A stretch of DNA of 64,000 nucleotides from Longimicrobiales bacterium (GTDB taxonomy: Bacteria > Gemmatimonadota > Gemmatimonadetes > Longimicrobiales > Gaopeijiaceae). This document shows positions 36,345 to 44,860 of the stretch, piece after piece; within the stretch, counting starts at the first letter, position 1; every line of letters starts with the position of its first letter. The translations under genes and the position numbers were made by a program. The stretch is taken from contig JANQRP010000039.1 in the NCBI GenBank assembly GCA_028284495.1, positions 20,958 through 84,957 of the forward strand. The letters are read 5' to 3'. A model generated the notes under the pieces. That model was not told the DNA's origin. It was given only the letters and a program-made list of their open reading frames with translations, and searched no databases.

Positions 36345-36968
36345 ATGCCGATTCGAATCGTTCAGGTCCTGGGCGGCGTTCTTCTGGGGATCGTCGCGAC
36401 TGCAGTGTGGTTCGCCGTTTCGGGGGGCGCCGGTCCGATGGTGCCGCCCGCGGACGTGGACGTGGTCGGCGGGCCGGTTCCCGAACCGTTCGACGTTCCC
36501 GTGCTCGTGGGTGTGGACGCCTCGGGCGATTCCGTCTCGACCGAGGCCTGGCGAGGCCGGATCACCGCGGTGTTCTTCGGGTACACGAGCTGCCCCGACA
36601 TCTGCCCGCTCACGCTCGCACGGGTCGGTCGGTACCGGGAGGAGCTCCCACCGGAGGACCGGGAGCGCCTCGCGGTGTTGTTCGTGTCCGTGGATCCCGA
36701 ACGGGACACCCCGGAGCGCATCGCGCGCTACGTGTCGTCGCTGCCGGGCGGCATCGAGGGCATGACCGCCCCCGACATCCGGAACCAGGTGGTCGCCTGG
36801 GGCGTGCGGGCGACCGACGGAGAGCCGATGGGCGACGGCGGCTACCTCGTCGACCATACCGCGCGGGTCTTCGTACTGAACGCCGAGGGACGCATCGCGG
36901 CCACGCTCCCCCCCCTTCCGAGGAGCAACCGGATCGCGCCCCTGCTCGACGCCCTGCTCGCCCGCTGA
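36345..36968 (+). CDS. Sco1/SenC/PrrC-family copper chaperone-like thioredoxin-fold protein
   Basis: 207 residues from ATG at 36345; an ATG at 36300 is possible but the shorter form starts right before the membrane anchor (VLGGVLLGIVATAVWFAV). The copper-binding CxxxC is in TSCPDICPLT (Cys83, Cys87), and the third ligand His171 is in YLVDHTARVFVL. Sco1 proteins deliver copper to the CuA centre of cytochrome c oxidase or act as disulfide reductases. No oxidase genes are near. It is anchored in the inner membrane, facing outside. Confidence 0.9.
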   Translation: MPIRIVQVLGGVLLGIVATAVWFAVSGGAGPMVPPADVDVVGGPVPEPFDVPVLVGVDASGDSVSTEAWRGRITAVFFGYTSCPDICPLTLARVGRYREELPPEDRERLAVLFVSVDPERDTPERIARYVSSLPGGIEGMTAPDIRNQVVAWGVRATDGEPMGDGGYLVDHTARVFVLNAEGRIAATLPPLPRSNRIAPLLDALLAR

Positions 36969-37103
36969 AGGGCGGCCCGGCACGATTCCGGCTACGTTCA
37001 CCAGCGTCACGCCCGACGGACCGCCCACACGAGGACGCAACCGATTCCCCTGCCCCTGGACGAGCTCGCGCAGAGCCTCGGCAGAGACCGCCTCGAGCGG
37101 GGC

Positions 37104-38006
37104 GTGCCGCTCGCGCCGCTCACGACCTTCCGGATCGGTGGTCCCGCCGCCCTGCTCTACCGCGCCCGGTCGGCCGACGAGCTCGTGGAGGCGGTCACGG
37201 TGGCTCGCACGCTCGGTGTCCGACACCACCTGCTCGGGTCCGGGGCCAACATCCTGGTCGACGACGCGGGCTTCCCGGGCCTCGTCATCCGCTCCGAGGT
37301 GGGCGGGATCGAGTGGCTCGACGAAGGTCTCGTCCGGGCGGGCGCGGGCGTGCAGACCTTCCCGGACCTCATCGTGGAGTCGATCCGCCGGGGTCGTGGC
37401 GGCCTCCATCACTATGTCGGGATCCCGAGCACGGTCGGCGGGGCACTCTGGCAGAACCTCCACTTCCTGTCGCCGGATCGCTCGCGCACCTGCTTCATCG
37501 AAGAGGTGCTGGAGAGCGCCGAGATTCTCACCGAGGAGGGCGAGCGCCGCCGCGTCGGTGTCGACTACTTCGAGTTCGGCTACGACGACTCGATCCTGCA
37601 CCACCGTGACGACGTCGTGCTCACCGCGGACTTCCGACTGGAGGCCGTTCCTGAGGAGGAGCTGCGGGCGGTCGTCCGCGAGAACCTCAGGTGGCGGGAC
37701 GACCGCCACCCCGACCTGTGGCTCTACCCCAGCGCGGGTTCGATCTTCAAGAAGATCGAGGGCATCGGGGCCGGTCGCCTCATCGACGAATGCGGGCTCA
37801 AGGGGCACGTACGCGGCGGAGCGGGAATCTTCCACCGCCACGCCAACATCGTCGTGAACCTCGGCGGCGCTTCCTCTGCCGACGTCCGGGCGCTCATCGA
37901 TCTCGCGCGGGAGACGGTGCTCCGTGAGACCGGTCACGAACTCGAGACCGAGATCGGGTTCGTCGGCGGTCCGGAGGATCGTTCCGCACGGAGCCCGATC
38001 TCCTAG
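37104..38006 (+). CDS. murB: UDP-N-acetylmuramate dehydrogenase (MurB)
   Basis: 300 residues from GTG at 37104. It reduces UDP-GlcNAc-enolpyruvate to UDP-MurNAc with FAD and NADPH. Conserved: LTTFRIGGPA, LGSGANILVDD (FAD), GIPSTVGGALWQN, AGSIFKK with the catalytic Ser, and ETEIGFVGG with the catalytic Glu near the end. The coding pattern seems to continue upstream (LDELAQSLGRDRLERG) without any ATG, GTG or TTG, so a CTG start at 37050 or 37056 is possible. The segment after GGALWQN (LHFLSPDRSRTCF) differs from the usual N-A-G-A-Y-G, suggesting a divergent subgroup. The end overlaps the convergent esterase gene by 4 nt. Confidence 0.9.
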   Translation: MPLAPLTTFRIGGPAALLYRARSADELVEAVTVARTLGVRHHLLGSGANILVDDAGFPGLVIRSEVGGIEWLDEGLVRAGAGVQTFPDLIVESIRRGRGGLHHYVGIPSTVGGALWQNLHFLSPDRSRTCFIEEVLESAEILTEEGERRRVGVDYFEFGYDDSILHHRDDVVLTADFRLEAVPEEELRAVVRENLRWRDDRHPDLWLYPSAGSIFKKIEGIGAGRLIDECGLKGHVRGGAGIFHRHANIVVNLGGASSADVRALIDLARETVLRETGHELETEIGFVGGPEDRSARSPIS

Positions 38007-38710
38007 GCGCGGAGTTTCGAGGCCAGCGCCTCCAGCGGGCCCGCGTCGATCCGGTGTCCTCCCGGGTGCATCCGGACCTCCCACTCGGCACCCGCCGCGT
38101 CGAGGCGCAGACCATCCTCGGCCTCCCGCTCGGCGCTTCGGGTCGGGTCCGCCTCCCCCCGGACGAGGACCCACCGACGTGGCGCCCCACGCAGGTCGTC
38201 CGGAGTGGTGTCGTGTGGCAGGCCCTCTCCCCAGAGCACGACCGCCCGCACATCGTGCCGAGATCGGTGCATCCAGCGCGCCGCCGTGTGGGCGCCCTGC
38301 GAGAAGCCGAGCACCACCACGGGCCGCCTCGGGACGGCTGAGGATCGCGGCGCGTCTGACGTCACGACGCCGCCGGCCGACTCGGCGTCGAGCACCGCTT
38401 CGAGGTAGCGGGTGTAGTCGGCGATCTCGGCCTCGCGATCCTCGCGGGTCATCCAGGTCGCGCCGACCCGGGCGTCCGCACCGTGGCGGCCGTCCGGATC
38501 CCCGACGTAGAAGCGGTTGAGGGCCTCGGGCGCCACGATCCGGCGGGTGCCGTCGTCGAGGATGCGGAACCGACGGAGGAACCAGGGCGCGAGCTGTCGA
38601 TAGCCGTGCAGGCAGATCCAGAGAGAGCGCGTCGCGTCGGGCGGTCCGAGATGTGCGATCCGCGCCGTCCGTTCGGTGGTGAACGCGGCGACCGGAGGAA
38701 GGTCGGTCAA
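38003..38710 (-). CDS. Carboxylesterase/phospholipase-like alpha/beta hydrolase
   Basis: 235 residues from TTG at 38710, which overlaps the upstream stop as TTGA; the frame open further upstream has no similarity. The nucleophile elbow GFSQG (Ser137) follows the oxyanion strand LHGYRQL (residues 34-40), and a late GGHRID (His219) fits the catalytic His; the Asp is probably in GEADPT. This is the pattern of the phospholipase/carboxylesterase family. Substrate unknown; no signal peptide, so cytoplasmic. Convergent with murB. Confidence 0.8.
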   Translation of the reverse strand: MTDLPPVAAFTTERTARIAHLGPPDATRSLWICLHGYRQLAPWFLRRFRILDDGTRRIVAPEALNRFYVGDPDGRHGADARVGATWMTREDREAEIADYTRYLEAVLDAESAGGVVTSDAPRSSAVPRRPVVVLGFSQGAHTAARWMHRSRHDVRAVVLWGEGLPHDTTPDDLRGAPRRWVLVRGEADPTRSAEREAEDGLRLDAAGAEWEVRMHPGGHRIDAGPLEALASKLRA

Positions 38711-39084
38711 CCGATGACGCGCAGTACCGTGTACACCACGGTGCCGACATGGACCGCGAGAAAGACCCACAGGGCCCGGCGGGCCCACGGGCGGTCGATG
38801 ATCCGGAGATTGCGAACCACGAGCCACGCCGCCGGAATCGCAAGCCAGCCCAGCACGGGGATCACGTGATCCGCCACGGCGGGAACCGGGTCCAGGATGC
38901 GGCTGGGTCGATTCAGCACGCCGGCCGTCCGCAGGATCCACCGAAGCGTCCACGGATAGAGCGCCATGAGCGCCGGCGCGGCCAGCACGGCGTTCACGAA
39001 GAACTGCCCCCCGGCACGGGTCTCGATCCAGGGGTCGTCCGACGCCGGCGGCACCTCGGGAATCGGGCTGGAGCCCACCCGCAC
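38707..39084 (-). CDS. Integral membrane protein, unknown function
   Basis: About 125 residues from the GTG at 39084, directly after the stop of the LON-domain gene; a TTG at 39093 is an alternative. The first 35 residues are polar and acidic. Three membrane segments follow at about residues 28-48, 72-92 and 103-122 (FFVNAVLAAPALMALY, VIPVLGWLAIPAAWLVV, ALWVFLAVHVGTVVYTVL). No known motif. It is sandwiched between the LON-domain and esterase genes with overlaps, so it is probably in the same transcript. Confidence 0.6.
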   Translation of the reverse strand: MRVGSSPIPEVPPASDDPWIETRAGGQFFVNAVLAAPALMALYPWTLRWILRTAGVLNRPSRILDPVPAVADHVIPVLGWLAIPAAWLVVRNLRIIDRPWARRALWVFLAVHVGTVVYTVLRVIG

Positions 39085-39085
39085 G

Positions 39086-39691
39086 TCAGCCAACGTCCGG
39101 GCCCCGCGCTTCGACCGCGGCCTGGAAGACGGCATCGAGCCGCTCCAGCCGCGCCGCCTCGGACCGGAGCTCGAGAAAGGACTGCTGCCACCTGAGGTCG
39201 ATGTGAACCGCGGGAGCCAGCTGGAACGAGAGGTCGTGGGCCACGTCGAAGGCGGGCATGTCCTCCGGCGACTCGTCCAGCGCCTCGATCACCGCGGTGA
39301 AGAGCTCCAGGGTCTGGAGCCGAGCCTCCCGAATCGCGGGTGACCGGGGGACCGCGTCATCCTCGAAGGGAAGTACGTCCGCCTCGTAGTAGAGGTGCGC
39401 CATCTCCCGTTCGCGTTCGATCGCGAACCGGTGCCCGCCGCGAACCAGGATCAGGGAGCGCCCCTCGGGGAGGGCCCGGTGCTCCTCGATGTGGGCGAGC
39501 GTGCCGACGCGCCCGCGCTCCATGAGAAAGGGTCCGTGCTCGTCCGGATCGTGATAGACGATTCCGAAGTCGCGGCCGTGCTCAAGACAGTCCGCCACCA
39601 TCTGCCGGTACCGCGGCTCGAAGATGTGGAGTGGAGCCGGCGCCCCCGGGTACAGGACGAGCGGCAGCGGAAAGAGCGGCACCTGTTGCAT
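39086..39691 (-). CDS. Stand-alone LON substrate-binding domain protein
   Basis: 201 residues. The sequence VPLFPLPLVLYPGAPAPLHIFEPRYRQMV is split across the start and is the hallmark of the Lon N-terminal (PF02190) domain; it lacks the ATPase and protease domains, so it is not Lon. Related stand-alone proteins are common in bacteria and have no established biochemical role. RSLILVRGGHRFAI continues the domain; the C-terminal half is helical. It lies 49 nt after the MATE gene. Confidence 0.85.
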   Translation of the reverse strand: MQQVPLFPLPLVLYPGAPAPLHIFEPRYRQMVADCLEHGRDFGIVYHDPDEHGPFLMERGRVGTLAHIEEHRALPEGRSLILVRGGHRFAIEREREMAHLYYEADVLPFEDDAVPRSPAIREARLQTLELFTAVIEALDESPEDMPAFDVAHDLSFQLAPAVHIDLRWQQSFLELRSEAARLERLDAVFQAAVEARGPDVG

Positions 39692-39740
39692 GGACTCGCC
39701 CTACCCGACTTGGGCGATCAGGTTTCTGGCCCCCGGGACT

Positions 39741-41117
39741 TCACCCGTCCGCGGCGCCTTCATGATCGTCGATGTGCACCCGCGTGAGCGGTCCGGCCAT
39801 CCTGTGTCGGACGCGGGCCGCGAGCAGAACGGCGACCACCGCGAGACCGCCGGCCAGTCCCCACCAGATTCCGCGCGCCCCCAGGCCGGCGCCGAAGGCG
39901 AGCACCGCCGCGCCGGGCAGCGCGACCGCGTAGAACCCGCCGAAGTTCATGAGCATCGGAACGCGGGTGTCCCCCACCCCCCGGAGGATGGAGGCGGCCA
40001 CCACCTGTACGCCGTCCGCGACCTGAAACACGCCCGCGATGGGCAGGAGCGAGGCCGCCAGTGCGACCACGGTCGCGTCGGTGGAGAAAAGCCCGGAGAG
40101 CGGGACGGGCGCCAGCAGGAACGCGGCCGCCGTGAGGAGCATCACGCCCACCCCCCCGACCAGTCCGCCCGCGGCCACTCGCCGTGCGGCCGCCGCATCC
40201 CCCCGGCCCACGTTGCGGCCCACGAGCACGGCCGTGGCCTGACCGATCCCGAGGGGCGCCATGAAGGTGAAGGCGGCGAGGGTGATGGCCACCTGATGTC
40301 CAGCGACCGCGACGGTCCCCACCCATCCCGCCATCAGCCCGGCGATCCCGAACGCGCTGAACTCGAGAAAGAACTGCGCTCCGATCGGGGCTCCGAGGCG
40401 AAGCATCCGGCCGACCGGGCGACGAGCCAGCACGCCGGGCCGCCAGGGCCGCAGATGTGCACGGAGGACCGGCCACGCCGCCCACAGCAACCCGGCCGCC
40501 ATGGCGATCCGAGTGACGGACGACGCCCACGACGACCCGACCGCACCGAGCCGCGGAGCCCCGAGGTTTCCGTACACGAGCACCCAGTTGAGCGCCACGT
40601 TGACGAGGTTGCCGAGGACCAGGATCCAGAGGATGACCCGCACGCGCCCCAGCGCCTGAAGCGTCTGCCGGAAGACCACGAACAGGTAGAACGGCAGGAT
40701 CCCCACGATGGCCACGCGGGCGTAGGCCGCCGCGACGGGCACGACCTCCGGCGGCTGTCGGAAGAGCGTCAGCAGCGGGCCGGCCGGGAGCAGCGCGGCG
40801 GCCGCGCCGACGGAGAGCGCCAGCGCGAACACGAGGCCCCGCTGCACGGCCCTGGCGAGCGCCTCCCCGTCCCTGGCTCCGTGCGCCTGAGAGACGAGCG
40901 GATCCAGCGACATCAGCAGGCCCAGGCCGAACACCGCCACGAGGAAGAAGTAGAGGTTTCCGAGCGCGACGGCCGCGAGGTCCACGGGCGACACCCGCCC
41001 GACCATCACGGTGTCGACGACACCGAGTAGCATCATCCCGACCTGGATCGCCACGATCGGTGTGGCGAGGCGGATCAACTCCCTGCGCTCTTCCCGCGTG
41101 GGGAGGCGGCCCGTCAC
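39741..41117 (-). CDS. MATE-family multidrug/Na+ or H+ antiporter
   Basis: 458 residues from GTG at 41117, one base after the stop of the SnoaL-like gene. Twelve hydrophobic segments, in two similar halves, as in the MatE family (NorM/DinF type). LIRLATPIVAIQVGMMLLGVVDTVMVGR is the conserved first segment (split over residues 15-42), and PLGIGQATAVLVGRNVGRGD is the equivalent in the second half. Such proteins export cationic drugs or metabolites. The frame open before the GTG has no similarity. Confidence 0.92.
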   Translation of the reverse strand: MTGRLPTREERRELIRLATPIVAIQVGMMLLGVVDTVMVGRVSPVDLAAVALGNLYFFLVAVFGLGLLMSLDPLVSQAHGARDGEALARAVQRGLVFALALSVGAAAALLPAGPLLTLFRQPPEVVPVAAAYARVAIVGILPFYLFVVFRQTLQALGRVRVILWILVLGNLVNVALNWVLVYGNLGAPRLGAVGSSWASSVTRIAMAAGLLWAAWPVLRAHLRPWRPGVLARRPVGRMLRLGAPIGAQFFLEFSAFGIAGLMAGWVGTVAVAGHQVAITLAAFTFMAPLGIGQATAVLVGRNVGRGDAAAARRVAAGGLVGGVGVMLLTAAAFLLAPVPLSGLFSTDATVVALAASLLPIAGVFQVADGVQVVAASILRGVGDTRVPMLMNFGGFYAVALPGAAVLAFGAGLGARGIWWGLAGGLAVVAVLLAARVRHRMAGPLTRVHIDDHEGAADG

Positions 41118-41118
41118 G

Positions 41119-41595
41119 TCATCCGCGTCGACTCGGATCGCAGCCTTCGGTCTCGCGCGTGTCGACGATCTGGAGGATCTTCCAGCCACCGTCCGCGCGG
41201 ACCATGGTGAACGCGTCCACGCCGCAGTGACTGAACTGGCCGTTCACGAAGAGATTGTAGGGGGTCCATGCGACGGCGAGTGGCCCGTCCACGAGCACGT
41301 CCTCGTCGAACGTCACCTCGTCGAGCTCGGCCTGACTGCCGATGACGTTCTGGATGAAGTTCTCGATCGGCATCCCGGTGACGGTCGGGCCGGCCGTGTG
41401 CAGGCGCGCATCGGCGTGGAAGACGGACCGGATCTTCGCCTCGTCCTTCTCGCGCATCCCGTCGAACAGCGTCGTGACGACCGCCAGCACCTCCGCATCC
41501 GCCGCGTCCTGCGCCGCCCCGGCGGACGGAGCAGCGAGGCTCGTCGCCGACACCAGCGCCACCATGCACGCTCCCTTCCTCCACATCCCCCTCAT
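41119..41595 (-). CDS. Secreted SnoaL/NTF2-like protein
   Basis: 158 residues from ATG at 41595, preceded by a GAGGAAGGG ribosome-binding site. Signal peptide ACMVALVSATSLAAPSAGAAQ, then an NTF2-like alpha+beta cone (LAVVTTLFDGMREKDEAKIRSVF, then LAVAWTPYNLFVNG, GWKILQIVDTR). This pattern matches the DUF4440/SnoaL-like group; members bind small ligands or act as isomerase-like enzymes, but catalytic residues cannot be assigned. Upstream it shares a 148-nt gap with the divergent DUF4442 gene. Confidence 0.75.
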   Translation of the reverse strand: MRGMWRKGACMVALVSATSLAAPSAGAAQDAADAEVLAVVTTLFDGMREKDEAKIRSVFHADARLHTAGPTVTGMPIENFIQNVIGSQAELDEVTFDEDVLVDGPLAVAWTPYNLFVNGQFSHCGVDAFTMVRADGGWKILQIVDTRETEGCDPSRRG

Positions 41596-41743
41596 GCTGC
41601 CCTTCCTCGCTCGAGTCGGACGGGGCGCCGCCTGCGCACCGTCGTCGGGAATCTGGCGGGAGCCGGCGCCGCCGAAAAGCGCACTTGTGGCCGTTCGCTC
41701 GACATCCGACACTCGTGGGAGACTTCCCACCGCCCGAGAGCCC

Positions 41744-42217
41744 GTGCGCTTCGACACCCCCGGCCCGCTGCTCCTCGATCTCTGGTCGCGCCTCTCGGGG
41801 ATTCCCGGCGGTCCTCGTCTGTTCTCCTGGCTTCTGGGACGTCTGGTCCCCTACAGCGGCACCGTGCGGGCCCGCGTCATGTCGCTGGCTCCGGGCGAGG
41901 TCGAGGTGCGGCTGCCCGACCGGCGTCGCGTTCGCAACCACCTGGCGTCGGTGCACGCGGTGGCGCTCGTGAATCTCGGCGAGCTCGCGAGCGGTCTCGC
42001 GATCACGACGGCGCTCCCCGACGGCGTCCGCGGAATTCCGATCCGGCTCGAGACCGAGTTCGTGAAGAAGGCCCGGGGCGACATCCTCGCGCGCGCTCGC
42101 TTCGTATCCGGCGAGATCGGCGACGACGCGAACGTGACGCTCCAGGTGCCACTCACGGATCCCGACGACCAACTGGTTGCGCGCGTGACGGCCACGTGGC
42201 GGCTTCGGCGGTCATGA
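41744..42217 (+). CDS. DUF4442 hotdog-fold protein (thioesterase-like)
   Basis: 157 residues from GTG at 41744. The segments VPYSGTVRARV, RVRNHLASVHAVALVNLGELASGLA and FVKKARGDILARARF are typical of the DUF4442 branch of the hotdog superfamily, close to PaaI/YiiD-like acyl-CoA thioesterases. The HAVALVNLGE region corresponds to the conserved helix. A biochemical role is unproven. It is the first gene of a plus-strand chain and overlaps the next gene as ATGA. Confidence 0.75.
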   Translation: MRFDTPGPLLLDLWSRLSGIPGGPRLFSWLLGRLVPYSGTVRARVMSLAPGEVEVRLPDRRRVRNHLASVHAVALVNLGELASGLAITTALPDGVRGIPIRLETEFVKKARGDILARARFVSGEIGDDANVTLQVPLTDPDDQLVARVTATWRLRRS

Positions 42218-43245
42218 GCGCGCCGCTGGATACGCCGCTCACGCGAGACGCCGGCATCGAGGTTCCGCTGATCTGTGGTGCCATGTACCCCTGCTCGAAC
42301 CCGGAGCTGGTCGCTGCCGCGTCCGACGCCGGCGCCATCGGGATCGTGCAGCCGGTGTCGCTCACGTACGTCCACGGGTGGGACTTCAGGGAGGGCCTCC
42401 GCCACATCCGGTCGCTCACGGACCGGCCGATCGGCTTCAACGCGCTCATCGAGGCTTCGTCCCGCGCCTACGCCGAACGGATGGACCGGTGGATCGAGAT
42501 CGCGCTCGAGGAGGGGGTGCGGTTCTTCGTGACGTCGCTGGGGAAGCCCGACGGCGTCGCCCGCCGGGTCCACGCGGCGGGGGGAAAGGTCTACCACGAC
42601 GTGACGTCGCGGAAGTGGGCCGAGAAGGGCCTCGACTGCGGCGTGGACGGGCTCATCGCCGTCAATCGCGAAGCCGGCGGCCACGCCGGCCCGTCGTCGC
42701 CGGAGGCGCTGCTGGAGGAGCTTGCCGACCTCGGCCTCCCGGTGGTGTGCGCCGGCGGAGTGGCTACCCCGGACGACTTCGCCGGCGCGCTCGAGATGGG
42801 ATACGCCGGGGCGCAGTGCGGCACCCGGTTCATCGCGACGGACGAATGCTCGGCGAGTGACGAGTACAAGCGGGCCGTGGTCGAAGCGGACACCGACGAC
42901 ATCGTGCTGACGGAGCGGATCACGGGGGTGCCGGTCGCCGTGATCGACACCCCCTGGGTGCGGGCGACGGGAACGAAGGCGGGCCCCTTCGAGCGCTGGA
43001 TGCTGCGCGGTCACCGCCGGAAGCACTGGATGCGGACGATCTACGCGCTGCGGTCCCTTCGGAAGCTCAGGAAATCACTTACGGCTTCCGAGGGTACCAG
43101 AACCTATTGGCAGGCGGGTCGTTCGGTCGGAGGTATCGACGAAGTCCTGCCGACGGCACGCATCGTGCGTGAGTTCATGGATGCAGCGCGGGACGGGTCG
43201 TCCCGCCCTTCCAGACTGACACAACGGGAGAATACCTCGTCATGA
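42214..43245 (+). CDS. Nitronate monooxygenase-like (2-nitropropane dioxygenase family) FMN protein
   Basis: 343 residues from ATG at 42214. TIM-barrel FMN enzyme with GIEVPLICGAMYPCSNPELVAA across the N-terminus, AVNREAGGHAGPSS (His at the active site), PVVCAGGVATPDDF and GAQCGTRFIATDEC. Family members oxidise nitronates such as propionate-3-nitronate, or act as enoyl reductases. The C-terminal 90 residues are basic and less conserved. ATGA overlaps couple it to the DUF4442 gene before and the OmpA gene after. Substrate unknown. Confidence 0.85.
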   Translation: MSAPLDTPLTRDAGIEVPLICGAMYPCSNPELVAAASDAGAIGIVQPVSLTYVHGWDFREGLRHIRSLTDRPIGFNALIEASSRAYAERMDRWIEIALEEGVRFFVTSLGKPDGVARRVHAAGGKVYHDVTSRKWAEKGLDCGVDGLIAVNREAGGHAGPSSPEALLEELADLGLPVVCAGGVATPDDFAGALEMGYAGAQCGTRFIATDECSASDEYKRAVVEADTDDIVLTERITGVPVAVIDTPWVRATGTKAGPFERWMLRGHRRKHWMRTIYALRSLRKLRKSLTASEGTRTYWQAGRSVGGIDEVLPTARIVREFMDAARDGSSRPSRLTQRENTSS

Positions 43246-43922
43246 GGACTACATCGACAGGACGCACCCTGGCCGTGGCGGCCGTGCTCGGCACGTTCGC
43301 GATCGGCGGGTGCTCCCTCAACAACACGGAACGGGGCGCGCTCATCGGTGCGGCGGCCGGTGCCGCCGCGGGTGGCGTCATCGGAAGCAACAACGGGGGG
43401 ACCGCCGAGGGGGCGATCATCGGCGCCGCCCTCGGTGGCACGGCCGGAGCGATCATCGGCCGCCGCATGGATCAGAAGGCGGAGGAGCTCCGCCGCCGGC
43501 TCGACAACGCGACCGTCGAGCGGGTCGGCGAGGGAATCCTGATCACCTTCGATTCCGGCATCCTCTTCGACTTCGACTCCTCCTCGCTTCGCAACGAGGC
43601 GGTCACCAACCTTTCCCAGCTCGCGCTCACCCTCGAGGACATGGAGGACGACGCGGTGCTCATGGTGGCCGGCCACACCGACTCGGTCGGTGACGAGGGC
43701 TACAATCTGCGCCTCTCCGAGCGGCGCGCTCGCGAGGCCGAGGACTTCCTCGTGTCGGCCGGGATGAAGGGTAGCAACATCCGCGCGATCGGACTCGGCG
43801 AGACCGAGCCGGTCGCGACCAACGAGACCGACGCAGGGCGCCAGCAGAACCGGCGGGTGGAGGTCGCGGTCTACGCGTCGCAGGCGTACCAGCAGGAAGT
43901 CCTGTCTCGCGGCGGGTCGTGA
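43242..43922 (+). CDS. OmpA-family lipoprotein with glycine zipper
   Basis: 226 residues. Lipobox IGGC gives a lipidated Cys around residue 24. Residues 33-73 are a double glycine-zipper region (GALIGAAAGAAAGGVIG and GAIIGAALGGTAGAIIG), followed by a helix and an OmpA C-terminal peptidoglycan-binding domain (GILFDFDSSSLRN, GHTDSVGDEGYNLRLSERRA, GLGETEPVATNET, GRQQNRRVEV). It likely anchors the outer membrane to the wall. It overlaps the nitronate-monooxygenase gene (ATGA) and the channel gene (GTGA). Confidence 0.92.
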   Translation: MRTTSTGRTLAVAAVLGTFAIGGCSLNNTERGALIGAAAGAAAGGVIGSNNGGTAEGAIIGAALGGTAGAIIGRRMDQKAEELRRRLDNATVERVGEGILITFDSGILFDFDSSSLRNEAVTNLSQLALTLEDMEDDAVLMVAGHTDSVGDEGYNLRLSERRAREAEDFLVSAGMKGSNIRAIGLGETEPVATNETDAGRQQNRRVEVAVYASQAYQQEVLSRGGS

Positions 43923-44824
43923 CGCGCAGTCGACCGATTCCGCGTTCGGGGGCGCCGGACATTCTCCGGCCGCCCCCGGACGCGACTCCCGCACGGAGGC
44001 GCGCCTACGAGGTCGTCTTCGGGCACGAGTCGTCCCTCGGGCGACTCTTCGACGTGGTACTCATCGCGGTGATCCTGCTCAGCGTCGCCGCGGTCCTCGT
44101 CGAGAGCATCCCCCGGTATCGCGCGGACTGGGGTCAGGAGCTGCGGATCCTCGAGTGGATCTTCACCGGCATCTTCACCATCGAGTACGGCGTGCGCCTG
44201 TGGTGCGTGGGCAGGCCGGGCCGGTACGCGCGCAGCTTCTTCGGGCTCGTCGACCTCGCGGCGATTCTTCCCAGCTACCTCTCCCTTCTGCTGCCGGGCG
44301 GCCAGGTGCTGGCCGTCGTCCGGATCCTCCGCGTGCTTCGGGTCTTCCGGATCCTCAAGCTCGCGCACTACGTCGGCGAGGCGAACCTGCTCGGCCGTGC
44401 CCTCCGCGCCAGCCGCTACAAGATCACGGTCTTCCTCTTCGCCGTCGTGACGGTGGTGGTGGTGGTCGGCTCGGTGATGTACCTGATCGAGGGCCCGGAG
44501 AGCGGATTCACGAGCATCCCGGTGGGGATGTACTGGGCGGTCGTCACGCTCACGACGGTCGGATTCGGCGACATCACGCCCGTGACGCCGTGGGGTCAGC
44601 TGCTGGCGTCCTGCCTCATGATCATGGGCTACGGGATCATCGCGGTGCCCACGGGGATCGTCACGGCCGAACTGACCCTGGCTTCGAGGTCCGACCGAGC
44701 CGCTCCGACCACACCCCCGGGCCGGATGGTCTGCCCCGACTGTCGCCTGGACGACCACCTGCCCGACGCCGGGCACTGCCGACACTGCGGCACGGCGCTG
44801 GTCCGCGAGGTCGCTTCGCAATGA
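43919..44824 (+). CDS. Voltage-gated potassium channel with C-terminal zinc ribbon
   Basis: 301 residues from GTG at 43919. Six membrane segments; the S4 sensor is RILRVLRVFRILK (residues 135-147) with Arg/Lys every third position, and the pore filter is TTVGFGD (212-218), the K+ signature. The pattern is that of KvAP-like bacterial Kv channels. After the last helix a soluble tail carries two CxxC pairs (Cys272, Cys275, Cys287, Cys290), a zinc-ribbon-like element. The first 30 residues are a Pro/Arg-rich cytoplasmic extension. It is the last gene of the four-gene chain and faces the M1 peptidase gene. Confidence 0.93.
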   Translation: MTRSRPIPRSGAPDILRPPPDATPARRRAYEVVFGHESSLGRLFDVVLIAVILLSVAAVLVESIPRYRADWGQELRILEWIFTGIFTIEYGVRLWCVGRPGRYARSFFGLVDLAAILPSYLSLLLPGGQVLAVVRILRVLRVFRILKLAHYVGEANLLGRALRASRYKITVFLFAVVTVVVVVGSVMYLIEGPESGFTSIPVGMYWAVVTLTTVGFGDITPVTPWGQLLASCLMIMGYGIIAVPTGIVTAELTLASRSDRAAPTTPPGRMVCPDCRLDDHLPDAGHCRHCGTALVREVASQ

Positions 44825-44860
44825 CCCCGCGCGCCCCTCGGGCGGGCGCCGCCGGGCGCG

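Noticed and set aside
35886..38843. A 985-codon minus-strand frame
   Set aside because: It spans murB, the Sco gene and part of the GGDEF gene in an antisense or wrong frame. Composition is low complexity and the real genes explain the region.
41011..42213. N-terminal extension of the nitronate-monooxygenase frame
   Set aside because: The extension covers the MATE and SnoaL genes antisense and the DUF4442 gene in another frame; the ATG at 42214 gives the normal protein.
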